64,000 nucleotides of DNA from Burkholderia sp. WP9 (GCF_900104795.1 NZ_FNTG01000002.1:1488001-1552000), one strand, 5' to 3'; positions 9,249-20,292 are shown, numbered from the stretch's first letter. Notes: generated by a model from the sequence alone, not told the origin. Translations and numbers: made by a program.

Positions 9249-9277
9249 GGGCCCGCTCACACACCGTGAGCGGGCCC
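9249..9277. terminator. Bidirectional stem-loop terminator
   Basis: A perfect 12-bp inverted repeat (GGGCCCGCTCAC / GTGAGCGGGCCC) with a 5-base loop lies between the convergent aldehyde dehydrogenase and BON-domain genes. A short TTTGTT run follows on the minus strand, so it fits termination of the BON transcript best, but it can serve both. Confidence 0.75.
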
Positions 9278-9310
9278 CGACCTCGCTGCAGGAACGCCAG
9301 ATTCAACGCT

Positions 9311-9661
9311 TTACAACGTGGATAACGTCAATGCGTTCGTGACTGAGTCCACGCCTTCAACCCCTTCAGCAGCCTGAGTCGCCAGTCCGACCTGCGACTG
9401 TTCCGGCACTGTTCCTTCCAGGATCACCACGCCGTTATGCGCCCGCACCGTAATCGTGGTGGCCCTCAGCCCTTTCGTTTTGCTCAGCGCGCGAACCACG
9501 TTCTTCTGAAGCGCGCGGTCGGCGGCCTTAACGGCTTTCGCGTCCGACGCATATGAGCGGCCGGATGCAGGGGCCGCAGCGCTGCTCTGCGCGTGCACGT
9601 CGAGTGATGCCAGAACGAGCAGCGCGCTGCCTACCAGCGTGAATACCTTGTTTTGTTTCAT
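9311..9661 (-). CDS. Secreted BON-domain protein
   Basis: A 116-residue periplasmic protein. Residues 1-24 form a signal peptide ending in DVHAQ. The remainder is a single BON domain (about residues 45-114), recognisable from TTITVRAHNGVVILEGTVPEQSQ and the VEGVDSVTNAL ending. BON domains bind phospholipid or outer-membrane surfaces and are common in osmotic and envelope stress proteins such as OsmY. It is a stand-alone gene that converges on the aldehyde dehydrogenase. No specific partner can be named. Confidence 0.85.
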   Translation of the reverse strand: MKQNKVFTLVGSALLVLASLDVHAQSSAAAPASGRSYASDAKAVKAADRALQKNVVRALSKTKGLRATTITVRAHNGVVILEGTVPEQSQVGLATQAAEGVEGVDSVTNALTLSTL

Positions 9662-9760
9662 CGATGTTTTCCTGTTGTGATATCGGACCCGCTTAAAACC
9701 GTGACACAGTGCTCACGAACGACGCCGCCTCGCGGCGTCTTTCGTGAACGCATGCTGTCG

Positions 9761-10924
9761 TCAGAAACGATGTGTCATGCCGAGCACCGCAAGAACCTGC
9801 TTCGAACCGCTGGCGACGCCCGTCACACCAGGCCAGCTCATGTTCGCACTGCCGTTGTTCTTCAGGTAGCCCGCGCGCATGTAGAGACTCGTACGCTTTG
9901 ACAGACTGTGGTCGACGCCGACTTCGATACCCGGCGTATTGTCGTGAACGCCACGCACATCCCGTTCGATGCCGGCGATTTCGATCACGTCCGCGGGTGT
10001 GGCCTGGATCGTCGCGCCCAGCTCGATAATGCTGTACGAGTGAACCAGCGAAGCGAGCGGCAACTTGACTGCCGGCGTGATGGTGACGAGCGAGCCGGCA
10101 GGTGCATCCTTCGGCCGGTTATACGAATAGTTGAACTGAAAATTCACGATGCCCAGCCGGTATGCCAGCGCGCCGGTGAAGTGCTCCGTTCCCATCAGAT
10201 CGAATGTGGTCAGCAGCGTCGGCGCGGTTGGCACCAGCGGCGCACTCTCCTGCGATCCATGCTGATACTGGTAGCCAACGCCCGCATAGAAGCCGTAGCC
10301 CGAATAGTTCGCGGCCACGTCGACCATCGCGCCGGAGCGCACGGGCACGGGTTGCGTGACAGTGCCTGGCATCGCGTACATGGCGTAGACGTGCACGCCT
10401 CGCATGTCGGGTGACGAATAGAAGATCGAATTGCTGGTTCGCCCGGACACGTACTGCGTTGCGAGCGTGGAGCGGTCGGTTGCGCCGGCGAGGTCGGCCG
10501 CTGCCAGCGGCGACATGACTTCGTTACCGCGGAACGGGTCGGTGAAGTAGACAGCCCAGAAGCTCGGTTGATACTGACGCCCGAAACTCAGTTGGCCATA
10601 CGAATCGTGCTTCACTCCCACCCACGATTGCCGGTAGAACATTGCCGTGCTGTCCGCGAAGAAGCCTCCGTTGTTGATGTTGAAGCCGGTTTCGACGTCG
10701 AACACCGCCTTCAGACCGTTACCGAGGTCTTCGGATCCCTTCAGGCCGAACAGGGAACCCGTGGAGCCGCCACTTCGTTCGGAAAACGAATGTTTTCCGC
10801 CGTTATCCAGGTACTGGACGAATACGTCCGCCACCCCATATAGCGTCACGCTCGACTGGGCCGCCGCTCCTCCGGCGGCGAGAATCAATGTAGCTCCGCA
10901 AATGCTCTGACTCATGAAACGCAT
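9761..10924 (-). CDS. Gram-negative general porin (Burkholderia OmpC-like)
   Basis: Outer-membrane beta-barrel, 387 residues. The ATG at 10924 has AGAGGAGA upstream and begins a signal peptide ending in GGAAAQ. The mature protein opens with SSVTLYGVADVFVQYLDNGG, the standard first strand of this family, and ends in a terminal aromatic (VLGMTHRF), as expected for BAM-assembled porins. A typical GLKGSEDLGNGLKAVFDVETGFN segment follows the first loop. The long upstream region carries a weak copy of the 17-bp motif and a separate inverted repeat, so uptake of the island's substrate is a possible role, though unproven. Confidence 0.93.
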   Translation of the reverse strand: MRFMSQSICGATLILAAGGAAAQSSVTLYGVADVFVQYLDNGGKHSFSERSGGSTGSLFGLKGSEDLGNGLKAVFDVETGFNINNGGFFADSTAMFYRQSWVGVKHDSYGQLSFGRQYQPSFWAVYFTDPFRGNEVMSPLAAADLAGATDRSTLATQYVSGRTSNSIFYSSPDMRGVHVYAMYAMPGTVTQPVPVRSGAMVDVAANYSGYGFYAGVGYQYQHGSQESAPLVPTAPTLLTTFDLMGTEHFTGALAYRLGIVNFQFNYSYNRPKDAPAGSLVTITPAVKLPLASLVHSYSIIELGATIQATPADVIEIAGIERDVRGVHDNTPGIEVGVDHSLSKRTSLYMRAGYLKNNGSANMSWPGVTGVASGSKQVLAVLGMTHRF

Positions 10925-11063
10925 GCATGTCTCCTCTTTGTGTTTGCCGTGCCCCACGGACACGGGTAAAGCAAACTCATGCAGATGTCCGACGGGACGA
11001 CGGCCGGCACCAGCCCGGCCGGTCGTCGCGAGCCCATATTGCAGGGACGTCCGGGCAGATGAC

Positions 11064-11080
11064 CTACCCAAACAGAGGGG
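11064..11080 (+). promoter_or_regulatory. Weak candidate LAL-regulator operator (site f)
   Basis: CTACCCAAACAGAGGGG keeps the CTACCC half but departs from GGGTGG in the other half. It lies 140 bases upstream of the porin start. I list it as a degenerate match only. Confidence 0.25.
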
Positions 11081-11128
11081 GGACGGGAATACCCCGAGCG
11101 GTGAAAGATGTAGCGACATGCATCGAAC

Positions 11129-11152
11129 CCGCCCCCCCGATGCAGGGGGCGG
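11129..11152. repeat. GC-rich inverted repeat upstream of porin
   Basis: Perfect 8-bp arms CCGCCCCC and GGGGGCGG around an 8-base spacer (CCGATGCA), about 205 bases upstream of the porin start and 157 bases upstream of the DUF2889 gene. It could be a protein-binding site; no terminator role is expected there. Confidence 0.4.
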
Positions 11153-11308
11153 CTGGCGTTCTGCGCTCAAATAGGCTCGGTGATATCGATCGCTCAAGGG
11201 CCGACGTGCTCCTCGCGCTAAACCACGAGATGTCCGTGTGTTTCGATCGACACCCGGCCTGATTCGTCTTCCATCAATCGAATGACTGCTTCTGTCAACG
11301 AGGTACCT

Positions 11309-11926
11309 ATGCCTGCCATCCCATTGAATCCTTCAACGCGGCGGCTCGTTCACACCCGCCGGGTCGAGTGCATGGGCTTCGAACGAAGCGACGGCCTGTT
11401 CGATATCGAAGGTCGCATCCGCGATACGAAGGCGGAAGATGCCGATCTGCTCTTCAAGACCGTGCCGGCCGGCTCACCGATTCACGACATGCGCATCGTG
11501 GTCACGATCGATTCAAATCTCCTGATCCATCGCATCGAGGCGCATACCGACTCGTCACCGAGCCGCTATTGCACGGAAATCAACGAGGCTTATGCCGGCT
11601 TACAGGGCGTGACCATCGGCGCGGGCTTCATGAAGGAGGTCAAGAGCCGCCTTACCGGTCCGAAAGGCTGCACGCATCTGACCGAGTTGCTCGGCCCCAT
11701 CGCCACGACGGCTATCCAGACGTTGATGGGTTGGCGCAAAAGCGCCCCCGCCAACGGCGAGTCCGCCGACGGGGCAAACAACGTTCAGCCTCATCCCATG
11801 GTCGACACCTGTTATGCGTGGCGCGCGGGTGGCGACGTCGTGCAATTCGTGTCGCGGCGCAAGCAGGAATCCGTGCGCGATACAGCACACACCGCCGGCG
11901 CGACCCACCTGCCGGACCCAGGCTGA
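11309..11926 (+). CDS. DUF2889 domain protein
   Basis: A 205-residue cytoplasmic protein of the DUF2889 family, recognised from [27 protein letters not shown] and the later [26 protein letters not shown] segment. The family has no established biochemical function, but its members are often found beside aromatic or acyl-CoA catabolic genes. I prefer the ATG at 11309, with GAGG five bases upstream, over the in-frame ATG at 11282, which has no ribosome site. It lies immediately ahead of LAL regulator 1 on the same strand and may be co-transcribed with it. Confidence 0.8.
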   Translation: MPAIPLNPSTRRLVHTRRVECMGFERSDGLFDIEGRIRDTKAEDADLLFKTVPAGSPIHDMRIVVTIDSNLLIHRIEAHTDSSPSRYCTEINEAYAGLQGVTIGAGFMKEVKSRLTGPKGCTHLTELLGPIATTAIQTLMGWRKSAPANGESADGANNVQPHPMVDTCYAWRAGGDVVQFVSRRKQESVRDTAHTAGATHLPDPG

Positions 11927-12056
11927 TCCGGGAAGACACTCCCCTGTCCAACGTGAAAACGCTGCGAGCGCTGCGCTACAATGTGCCGATTATCATTTCG
12001 TCCTTTGGCCCTCGCCGACCCGGCGCGAAGCCAGGGCGCGCAAGGCGCAGGTCACG

Positions 12057-14903
12057 ATGTCGCAGAATTCCCCTCCCGTGGACCCACGCCGCTCCCAAGG
12101 CGGCTCCGCGGACTCCCGAGCTGATCCCCGATTGATTCCGCCACGTAATACCGCCCGCGTCGTCGCGCGCGAACGTCTGCTGGCCCAATTACTCGACGCC
12201 CGGCGCAACCGTTGCGTCGTGCTTCAGGGGCCGGCCGGCTGCGGCAAGACGAGCCTGCTGATCGCGTGGCGCGAAGCATTGCTTTCGCTCGGGTTCGACA
12301 TCGCCTGGCTGACACTCGCACCTGAGGACAACGAACTCGCGCACTTTCTCGACTACCTCGTCGCAAGTCTCGCCCAGGTCGACCCGGCGATGTGCCATGA
12401 AGCGGCCTTGCTAGGCGGCCGCGGTATGGACGACGAAGCGGTCGAGCGCACGATCATCGCGCTCGTGCGCGGTATCGCCGCCCATTCGAACGACGTCATG
12501 CTGGTGCTGGACGACCTGCATCACGTTGCCAATGCGCGCAATCACGAAGCATTGCAATGGCTGCTCGACTACGCGCCGGCGAATCTCCATCTCGTGCTCG
12601 TCTCGCGTGGCACCGTGCCGCTTTCGCTGGGGCGCCCGCGCGACCAGGGCCTCGTCCTGGAACTGGACATGCGCGATCTGCGCTTCACGGCCGCCGAATC
12701 CGAGGCGTTTCTCAAAGCGCAGTTGGGCGAGATCGGCCAGCGCGAAGCGCGGCACATGCATGAACTGACCGACGGCTGGGTGGCGGGACTGCAACTCTTC
12801 GCCATGCGTCTGAAGAGAAGAAAACAGGGCGCAACGGACCTCGCGCCGTCAGACCCGCTCGCGAACGCACAACTGCTGGACGCCCGCGGTTTTGCAACGT
12901 ATTTCGAACGCGAGGTGTTGTCGCGCCTTGCGCCCTCCGAAGTGGAAATGCTGGTCCGCATGGCGAGCTGCACGCGCGTCTGCGCGCCGCTGTGCATCGC
13001 CTTGATCGGCGACGAGCAGTCGCCTGCCGAAGTGCGTGCGTTGCTGACGAGACTGGAAAACGACAACCTGTTCATCGCCCCGATCGAGAGTTCGGGCAGC
13101 GAGACGTGGTATCGGCTGAACCCGCTTTTTCGCGAGACACTGCTCGAGCGTTTTCGCGCGCGCAGCGAACTGCATCAACGCGAGGTGCATCTGGCGGCAT
13201 GGATCTGGTTTCGCGACCACCGCCAGCACGACGACGCCGTGCGGCACGCCTTACTCGCGGGCGAGTCGGCGGCGGCCGCCGATCTCGTGCTACGCGTTGC
13301 GCGGACCATGCAGATTGAAGGCGACCTGCGTAAGCTCGTCGGGCTGATCCGCCTGCTCCCGCTCGCCGAAGTCCAGGCGCGCATCGGATTGCGCCTGTGG
13401 ATGGTGCACCTGCAACTGTATGCACGCGAATTCGACGCGTGCGCCGCGGCTATCGCGCGCCTGCAAACCGATATCCCCGAAAGCGATGCGAATTCGCGCT
13501 ATCGCCTCATCCTGTTACGCGCAGCGCTCGCCGTTCAGCGCGACGACACGGACGAGGCGATATCGGTCTTGCCGGACATGCGGCAAATTCCCGCTCACGC
13601 CGACAGCCTCACCGTGGGCGGCCGCAACAACCTGCTCTCGTGGATTCACATGCGCCGCGGCGAGTACGATGAAGCGCGGCGTGTTCAGAGCGAGGCGCCG
13701 CAACTTCTCGTGGACGGCGCGCCGCTCATGGGCACCTCGGCCGGCACGCTGAACGGCCGCTGCATTGCGGGGTTCAGCTATGCGTTGGAGGGCAAGTTCA
13801 TCCAGGTCGAGCGCATCAGTCGCGACGTGCTGTTCGAGGCGGATCAACACGGCAGCGCCACCGCCGAAGCGGCATGTTTCGCGGCAGCGCTGCTCGGCGA
13901 AGTGCTGTACGAATTCAACGAACTGGACGCGGCCCGCAAACTTCTGGAGGACCGCGTCGACGTGCTCGAACGCGTGTCCATTCCGGACTCCGTATTGCGC
14001 GTCCTGACCGTGCTGTCAGCGGTCCATTGGGCCGCGGGACACCGGCTCGATGCCTTCGCCTATCTCGAACGTCTCGAAGAATACGCGACCCAATACGGTT
14101 TGCAGCGGCTCATCGCGCATAGTGTGGCCGAGCAGATTCATCGCCATCTGCTGAGCGGTCAGTTCGACGCAGCGGAAGCCGGGCTCGCGCGGCTCGACAT
14201 GATCGCGGCGCGCGTGGTGAGCACACCGGTGGCCAGCACGGCGGGCACCGCTGCGGAAATCCACGCGATGGCGGAAAGCTCGCACATCAACTGGTGTATC
14301 GCTCACGAGGATTTCGAAGGCGCCGCGAGCCGTCTTCAGGCGCTGATTCCGTTCTGCGAGGCGCGCGGCTGGCAACGGCACCTTGCGCACTTCCAGATGC
14401 AAGCTGCGGTGGTCGACGCCCGTCGAGGCCGGGCCGAAGCCGCGCGCGAAGCCGTGCTCGCCGCGTTGCGCCGGGGCCACCGGCTGGGTCTCGTCCGCAG
14501 CCTGCTCGACGCCGATCCCGGCGCGCTGGACCTCATTACCGCCGTGGTGCAAGGCGAAGCGCACGATCCGGTCTTGTCCTTCTATGTGAGCCGGCTCCAG
14601 ACCGCGCACAAGGCCACCTCGGCAAGCGACGCGGAGCCGGCTGTCAAACCCGCCAACCGTAACTCGCAGCCCACCGCCGCCGAAACGCTGAGCGAGCGCG
14701 AAGCCCGGGTTGTCGGCCTGCTTGCGCAGGCGTTGCCCAACAAGAAAATCGCTCGCACGCTCGGCATTTCGCCTGAGACCGTCAAGTGGCATCTAAAGAA
14801 CATCTACGGCAAACTCGGCGTGACCAGCCGTGACGAAGCGGTCGCACGCGTCCGCGACCTCGAACTGGGCTCGACGCCCGTTGCCGGCGAAGAGACCGAC
14901 TGA
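12057..14903 (+). CDS. MalT-like (LAL) LuxR-family transcriptional activator, copy 1
   Basis: Large ATP-binding activator, 948 residues. Walker [10 protein letters not shown] is at about residues 58-66 and Walker [11 protein letters not shown] follows. A long helical-repeat (TPR-like) sensor region fills the middle, and a LuxR helix-turn-helix ends the protein ([14 protein letters not shown], then [22 protein letters not shown]). LAL proteins usually bind an inducer and ATP before activating catabolic operons, as MalT and AlkS do. The ATG at 12057 follows a modest CAGG site; a longer in-frame extension would overlap the DUF2889 gene and is unlikely. It is about 200 bases from the ligase-led operon and is paralogous to the regulator at 39936-42680. 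Confidence 0.93.
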   Translation: MSQNSPPVDPRRSQGGSADSRADPRLIPPRNTARVVARERLLAQLLDARRNRCVVLQGPAGCGKTSLLIAWREALLSLGFDIAWLTLAPEDNELAHFLDYLVASLAQVDPAMCHEAALLGGRGMDDEAVERTIIALVRGIAAHSNDVMLVLDDLHHVANARNHEALQWLLDYAPANLHLVLVSRGTVPLSLGRPRDQGLVLELDMRDLRFTAAESEAFLKAQLGEIGQREARHMHELTDGWVAGLQLFAMRLKRRKQGATDLAPSDPLANAQLLDARGFATYFEREVLSRLAPSEVEMLVRMASCTRVCAPLCIALIGDEQSPAEVRALLTRLENDNLFIAPIESSGSETWYRLNPLFRETLLERFRARSELHQREVHLAAWIWFRDHRQHDDAVRHALLAGESAAAADLVLRVARTMQIEGDLRKLVGLIRLLPLAEVQARIGLRLWMVHLQLYAREFDACAAAIARLQTDIPESDANSRYRLILLRAALAVQRDDTDEAISVLPDMRQIPAHADSLTVGGRNNLLSWIHMRRGEYDEARRVQSEAPQLLVDGAPLMGTSAGTLNGRCIAGFSYALEGKFIQVERISRDVLFEADQHGSATAEAACFAAALLGEVLYEFNELDAARKLLEDRVDVLERVSIPDSVLRVLTVLSAVHWAAGHRLDAFAYLERLEEYATQYGLQRLIAHSVAEQIHRHLLSGQFDAAEAGLARLDMIAARVVSTPVASTAGTAAEIHAMAESSHINWCIAHEDFEGAASRLQALIPFCEARGWQRHLAHFQMQAAVVDARRGRAEAAREAVLAALRRGHRLGLVRSLLDADPGALDLITAVVQGEAHDPVLSFYVSRLQTAHKATSASDAEPAVKPANRNSQPTAAETLSEREARVVGLLAQALPNKKIARTLGISPETVKWHLKNIYGKLGVTSRDEAVARVRDLELGSTPVAGEETD

Positions 14904-14966
14904 CGCACCCGCGTCCTGACGTGCCCCGCCGGCTCGTCCTTCCTCGTTCGGCTCCATCCCTCCTCG

Positions 14967-14983
14967 CCACCCACCTCGGGTGG
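14967..14983 (+). promoter_or_regulatory. Candidate LAL-regulator operator (site g)
   Basis: CCACCCACCTCGGGTGG, 131 bases upstream of the feruloyl-CoA-synthase-like start and in the same orientation. It matches site d in 13 of 17 positions, including the whole right half TCGGGTGG. Confidence 0.5.
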
Positions 14984-15113
14984 TTCGCTCGTCGCCACGA
15001 GCCACTATGCTCTAAGTCAAGGGGTCGCGCGCAGCCCTTCACGGCGTGCGCGCCTCACACAACAAACGCCGGTGCGCACCCTGTCGCGCGCTGAAGCTCA
15101 GGAGACAAGCGTA

Positions 15114-16994
15114 ATGAGTACGCTCATGGCTAGTGAATACACGGCAGCCCCTTACCGTCCCGTACGCTTTCCGGAACGGCGTCCGCTCGTCGAACGCCGC
15201 GCCGACGGCACGTTGATGCTGAGTTCCGCCAGTCCGCCCCCCGACATCGCACACAACAGCTTCGCCGATTTCATCCCCGAATGGGCCGAGCGCCGCGGTG
15301 ATAGTCCGGCATTCTGCGAACGCGATGGCAGCGGCGCCTGGCGCACGATCAGTTGGCGCGACCTGTGGCATCAGGTGCAAACGGTCGCTGCCCGCCTGCT
15401 GGAAATGGGCCTCGGCCAGCAGCACCCGCTGGTTCTGCTCTCGGGCAATTCGATCGAGCAGGCCGTGCTTCTGCTCGCAGCCGAGTATGTAGGCATTCCC
15501 GCTGCACCGGTTTCGCCCGCCTATTCCACGCTCAGCAAAAACTTCGCACGTCTGAAGGGCGTGCTCGAACTGGTGCCGCCGGCGGCGGTGTTCGTGCAGG
15601 ACGCGGCGTCGTTCGAACGCGCGCTCGCGATCACCGAACTGGCGGCAACGCCGGTTATCGCGGTACGCAACGCGCAGCCTTCGCAACACGCATGGGCCGA
15701 CCTGCTTGCCGTCGACATGACGCCGGCACGCGCCGCCGCCGTTGCCGCAGCGCACGCGGCGATCCGCAAGGACGATACCGTGCGCGTCCTCTTCACGTCG
15801 GGTTCGACCGGAACGCCGAAAGGCGTGCCGCTCGCCTACAGCAACTTCAAGGCAGTCGCCGCCTATTACGCCGACAATCTCGGCTGGCTGGGCGAATCGC
15901 AGCCGGTGTTCCTCGACTGGCTGCCGTGGCACCACGGCCTTGGCGGCGTGCTGAACATCGGCCGCTCCGTCCAGTTCGGCGCAACGCACTATATCGACGA
16001 CGGACGCCCGCTCCCTGGCATGATCGAGCGCACCGTGCGCAACCTGCGTGAAGTGTCGCCCACGGTCTTTACCAGCGTCCCCTCCGCATGGGCCGTGCTG
16101 GCCGGCGAACTCGAGCGCGACCCCGTGCTCGCCCGCAGCCTGTTCGCCAATGTGCAGTACTTCGGCTATGGCGGCGCAAGCTTGCCGACGGACGTGTGGC
16201 ATCGCATCCAGCGCGTGGCGGTGGACACGATCGGCAAGCGCATCGTCTTTTCGACAGGCCTTGCCTGCACCGAGACGAGCGGAATGGGCACCTACTGCGG
16301 CTGGCCCGCGACCGATCTCGGCAACATCGGCGGCCCTGTGCCGGGTTCGGAAGTGAAGCTGCTGCCGCTCGAAGGCGGCGACGGCCGCTACGAAATCCGC
16401 ATGCGCGGCGCGAACGTGTTCGGCGGCTACATCGGCAATGCGGCGCTCACCGCCGCCGCTTTCGACGAAGAAGGTTACTTCCGGCTCGGCGACGCCGTGC
16501 GCCTTGCGAATCCGGACGATCCGGCGCAAGGCCTGCTGTTCGCAGGGCGGGTGGTCGAGGACTTCAAGCTGACGAACGGCACCTGGGTTCGAACCGGCGC
16601 GGTGCGGCTCGGTTTGCTCGATCAATGCGCCCCGCTCATTTCAGATGCCGTGATCTGCGGCCATGACCACGAATTTCTCGCCGCGCTCGCCTGGCCTAAC
16701 GTGGCCGCCTGCCGGCGCCTCGCGCCCGAACTCGCCGAGCTCGACGCGGCTGCGCTGGTCGAGCATCCGCTCGTGGTCGCCGCGCTGCGCGAACGCCTCG
16801 CCGGCCACAAAGGCGGCGGCGCGAGCCGCACGATCGAACGCCTGATGCTGATGGCCGAGCCCCCGTCGATCGACGCCAATGAGATCGCCGAGAAAGGCTA
16901 CGTGAACCAGGCCGTGACCCGCGCGCGCCGCGCTCATCTGATCGAACAGCTCTACCACACCGAACCTGCGGCACATATCGCCTGCGCGCGATAA
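15114..16994 (+). CDS. Feruloyl-CoA-synthase-like acyl-CoA ligase
   Basis: ATP-dependent CoA ligase, 626 residues, that activates a carboxylic acid through an acyl-adenylate. The AMP-binding signature LFTSGSTGTPKGVPLAYSNFK lies near residue 225. The long N-terminal part (YRPVRFPERRPLVERRADGT, and LLSGNSIEQAVLLLAAEYVGIP) is characteristic of the feruloyl-CoA synthase subgroup. The ATG at 15114 is preceded by AGGAGA. The gene opens the left-arm operon with site g upstream. No enoyl-CoA hydratase/aldolase or vanillin dehydrogenase follows, so the substrate is probably another aryl or alkyl acid that is processed by beta-oxidation. Confidence 0.88.
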   Translation: MSTLMASEYTAAPYRPVRFPERRPLVERRADGTLMLSSASPPPDIAHNSFADFIPEWAERRGDSPAFCERDGSGAWRTISWRDLWHQVQTVAARLLEMGLGQQHPLVLLSGNSIEQAVLLLAAEYVGIPAAPVSPAYSTLSKNFARLKGVLELVPPAAVFVQDAASFERALAITELAATPVIAVRNAQPSQHAWADLLAVDMTPARAAAVAAAHAAIRKDDTVRVLFTSGSTGTPKGVPLAYSNFKAVAAYYADNLGWLGESQPVFLDWLPWHHGLGGVLNIGRSVQFGATHYIDDGRPLPGMIERTVRNLREVSPTVFTSVPSAWAVLAGELERDPVLARSLFANVQYFGYGGASLPTDVWHRIQRVAVDTIGKRIVFSTGLACTETSGMGTYCGWPATDLGNIGGPVPGSEVKLLPLEGGDGRYEIRMRGANVFGGYIGNAALTAAAFDEEGYFRLGDAVRLANPDDPAQGLLFAGRVVEDFKLTNGTWVRTGAVRLGLLDQCAPLISDAVICGHDHEFLAALAWPNVAACRRLAPELAELDAAALVEHPLVVAALRERLAGHKGGGASRTIERLMLMAEPPSIDANEIAEKGYVNQAVTRARRAHLIEQLYHTEPAAHIACAR

Positions 16995-17039
16995 CGCCAT
17001 CTATCCGCTCATGCCGCACTCATCCTCAGGAATTTAGTG

Positions 17040-18179
<1,140 letters not shown>

Positions 18180-18210
18180 TTCGAACATTCCATTTTCAAG
18201 GAGCAGTGAT

Positions 18211-19395
18211 ATGACTCGTAACGTGTTCGTCGCCGGCGTCGGCATGATTCCGTTCAAGAAGCCCGGCACCAGCGACCCGTACGACGTGATGGGCGCGGGC
18301 GCCGTGCGCGAAGCACTGGCCGATGCCGGAATCGACTACGCGGATGTGCAGCAGGCCTACGCCGGCTATGTGTACGGCGACTCGACCTGCGGTCAGAAAG
18401 CGCTTTATCACGTCGGCATGAGCGGCATTCCCGTCATCAACGTGAACAACAACTGCGCGACGGGTTCGTCGGCGCTGTTCCTCGCGCGTCAGGCGGTGCA
18501 AAGCGGCGTGGTCGATTGCGCGCTCGCCGTCGGATTCGAATTCATGCAGCCGGGCGCGCTGTCGTCGAAGTGGAGCGACCGTGCGCCGGCGCTCGAACGT
18601 GCGCTGAATCTGGTCAACGAACTGGTGGATCGCACCGATCTGCCGAGCGCGATCCGTCAGTTCAGCGGCGCGGGCCGGGCTCACATGGAAAAGTACGGCA
18701 CGAAGCTGGAGACGTTCGCGAAGATTCGCGCGAAGGCGAGCCGGCACGCGGCGCGCAATCCGCTCGCCGTGTTCCGCACCGTCGTAACGCCGGAAGAAGT
18801 GCTCGCCTCGCCGATGATCTGGGAAGGCGTGCTCACGCGTCTGATGGCCTGCCCGCCGACCTGCGGCGCGGCCGCGGCCATCGTGGTGTCGGAGGAATTC
18901 GCCCGCAAACGCGGCCTGCGCACCGACGTGCTGATCGCCGGCCAGTCCCTCACCACCGATCTGCCCAGCACCTACGACTCGCGCGACATGATCCGCGTGG
19001 TCGGATTCGACATGACGCGCGCCGGCGCGAAGCTCGCTTATGAGCAGGCCGGCGTCGGCCCGGAAGATATCGACGTGATCGAACTGCACGACTGCTTCGC
19101 GCAAAACGAGCTGCTGACCTACGAAGGTCTGGGTCTGTGCGGAGAAGGCGAAGCGGAAAAACTCGTCAACGACGGCGACAACACGTATGGCGGCAAGTGG
19201 GTGGTCAACCCGTCGGGCGGTTTGCTGTCGAAAGGGCATCCGTTGGGCGCGACCGGTCTTGCGCAGTGCTACGAACTGACGCATCAGTTGCGCGGCACGG
19301 CCGAGCAACGCCAGGTGGAAGGCGCGAAGGTCGCGCTTGCGCACAATCTGGGGCTCGGCGGAGCATGCGTCACGACCGTGTACAAGGCCGCGTAG
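18211..19395 (+). CDS. SCP-x-type thiolase / lipid-transfer protein (copy 1)
   Basis: Thiolase-fold enzyme, 394 residues, of the non-specific lipid-transfer (SCP-x, Ltp) branch, which performs thiolytic or retro-aldol C-C cleavage of 3-oxo- or 3-hydroxyacyl-CoA. The active Cys82 is in NNNCATGSSALFLARQA. The family motifs VIELHDCFAQNE and NPSGGLLSKGHPLGATGLAQCYEL give the remaining catalytic His residues. The ATG at 18211 follows AAGGAG. A DUF35 partner, often required by Ltp aldolases, is not present nearby, which favours the thiolase reaction. A paralog lies at 37428-38615. Confidence 0.92.
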   Translation: MTRNVFVAGVGMIPFKKPGTSDPYDVMGAGAVREALADAGIDYADVQQAYAGYVYGDSTCGQKALYHVGMSGIPVINVNNNCATGSSALFLARQAVQSGVVDCALAVGFEFMQPGALSSKWSDRAPALERALNLVNELVDRTDLPSAIRQFSGAGRAHMEKYGTKLETFAKIRAKASRHAARNPLAVFRTVVTPEEVLASPMIWEGVLTRLMACPPTCGAAAAIVVSEEFARKRGLRTDVLIAGQSLTTDLPSTYDSRDMIRVVGFDMTRAGAKLAYEQAGVGPEDIDVIELHDCFAQNELLTYEGLGLCGEGEAEKLVNDGDNTYGGKWVVNPSGGLLSKGHPLGATGLAQCYELTHQLRGTAEQRQVEGAKVALAHNLGLGGACVTTVYKAA

Positions 19396-19422
19396 TGCGC
19401 CACCTCTAACGGAGTGCCCGAC

Positions 19423-19863
19423 ATGATCGATAAAAAACACATCGGCAAAGTCATTCCCGCGTTTCGCACCGTGACCGACGCGGCCCGGCTGCGGTTCTTC
19501 GCCAAGGCAACCGGCGAAACCAACCCGGTCTACTTCGACGAATCCGCTGCCCGCGACGCGGGTCACCCGGGTCTGCCCTTGCCGCCCACGTTCCTGTTCT
19601 CGCTCGAACTGGAGCAGCCGGACAAAAGCTGGCGCGACGAGATCGGCATCCTGGTTGCGCGCATCCTGCATGGCGAACAGTCGTTCACCTATCACCGGAT
19701 GGCCTACGCCGGCGACGTGCTGCTCTTCGAATGCCACATCGCCGACATCTACGACAAGAAAGGTGGCGCGCTCGATTTCGTGGTGCGCGAAACGCGGGTG
19801 ACCAACCAGAAAGGCGAGCATGTGGCCGACATGCGCAGCGTGCTGGTCCACCGCAACGGCTGA
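19423..19863 (+). CDS. MaoC-like dehydratase, N-terminal (FAS1) hot-dog type
   Basis: A 146-residue hot-dog protein of the MaoC_dehydrat_N type, recognised from IPAFRTVTDAARLRFFAKATGETNPVYFDESAARDAGHPGLPLPPTF. These proteins usually pair with a second MaoC subunit to form a heteromeric enoyl-CoA hydratase that accepts bulky substrates. The partner follows 12 bases downstream. It lacks the canonical hydratase Asp-x4-His pattern found in the partner, so it is probably the structural or substrate-binding half. The ATG at 19423 has GGAG eight bases upstream. Confidence 0.87.
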   Translation: MIDKKHIGKVIPAFRTVTDAARLRFFAKATGETNPVYFDESAARDAGHPGLPLPPTFLFSLELEQPDKSWRDEIGILVARILHGEQSFTYHRMAYAGDVLLFECHIADIYDKKGGALDFVVRETRVTNQKGEHVADMRSVLVHRNG

Positions 19864-19875
19864 GAGGAGACACGA

Positions 19876-20292
19876 ATGAGCACATTGAGCTTCGACGACG
19901 TCAAGGTGGGCGACACGCTGCCGCCGCTGACGCTCGCGCCGATCGACCGCACGACGCTGGCGCTCTTTGCCGGCGCTTCGGGCGATCACAACGCGGTCCA
20001 CATCGACCTCGACTTCGCGCGCCGCAGCGGCATGCCCGACGTATTCGCCCACGGCATGCTGTCGATGGCGTATCTCGGACGCTTGCTGAACGCCTGGGTC
20101 GATCAGCGGCAACTGCGGCAATTCGGCGTGCGCTTTGTCGGCATCACGCATCTCGGACACCGGATCACGTGCAGTGGCCGGGTCGTCGAGAAGTTCGAAG
20201 CCGAAGGAGAGCGCCGCGTGAAAGTAGAGATTCGGACGGCCAATCAATATGGCGAACCGCGCGTCCTCGGCGACGCCGTGATCGCCCTGTAA
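19876..20292 (+). CDS. MaoC-type (R)-enoyl-CoA hydratase
   Basis: A 138-residue hot-dog hydratase. The catalytic motif is visible as SGDHNAVHIDLDFARRSGMPDVFAHGMLSMA, with the Asp-His dyad expected of R-specific hydratases. It lies directly after the N-type MaoC protein behind an AGAGGAG site, and the two probably form one complex, as in the steroid ChsH1/ChsH2-like or double-hot-dog hydratases. In the pathway it would hydrate the double bond made by the acyl-CoA dehydrogenase. Confidence 0.9.
   Translation: MSTLSFDDVKVGDTLPPLTLAPIDRTTLALFAGASGDHNAVHIDLDFARRSGMPDVFAHGMLSMAYLGRLLNAWVDQRQLRQFGVRFVGITHLGHRITCSGRVVEKFEAEGERRVKVEIRTANQYGEPRVLGDAVIAL

Larger units (their letters stand above)
10925..11308. 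other. Intergenic region upstream of the porin
   Basis: A 384-base divergent gap between the porin and the DUF2889 gene, without a convincing gene. It holds a degenerate copy of the 17-bp motif (11064-11080) and a GC-rich inverted repeat (11129-11152). The long spacing on the porin side suggests regulated transcription. Confidence 0.45.

Noticed and set aside
9249..9277. Inverted repeat as a member of the LAL operator set
   Set aside because: It lacks the CTACC/GGGTGG halves and lies between convergent gene ends, so a terminator explains it better.
15039..16625. 528-codon open frame on the minus strand
   Set aside because: Antisense to the feruloyl-CoA-synthase-like gene; composition typical of GC-rich shadow frames.
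18196..20247. 683-codon open frame on the minus strand
   Set aside because: It lies entirely antisense to the thiolase, MaoC and SDR-region genes, has a His/Arg/Gln-rich composition without domains, and is a by-product of high GC codon use.
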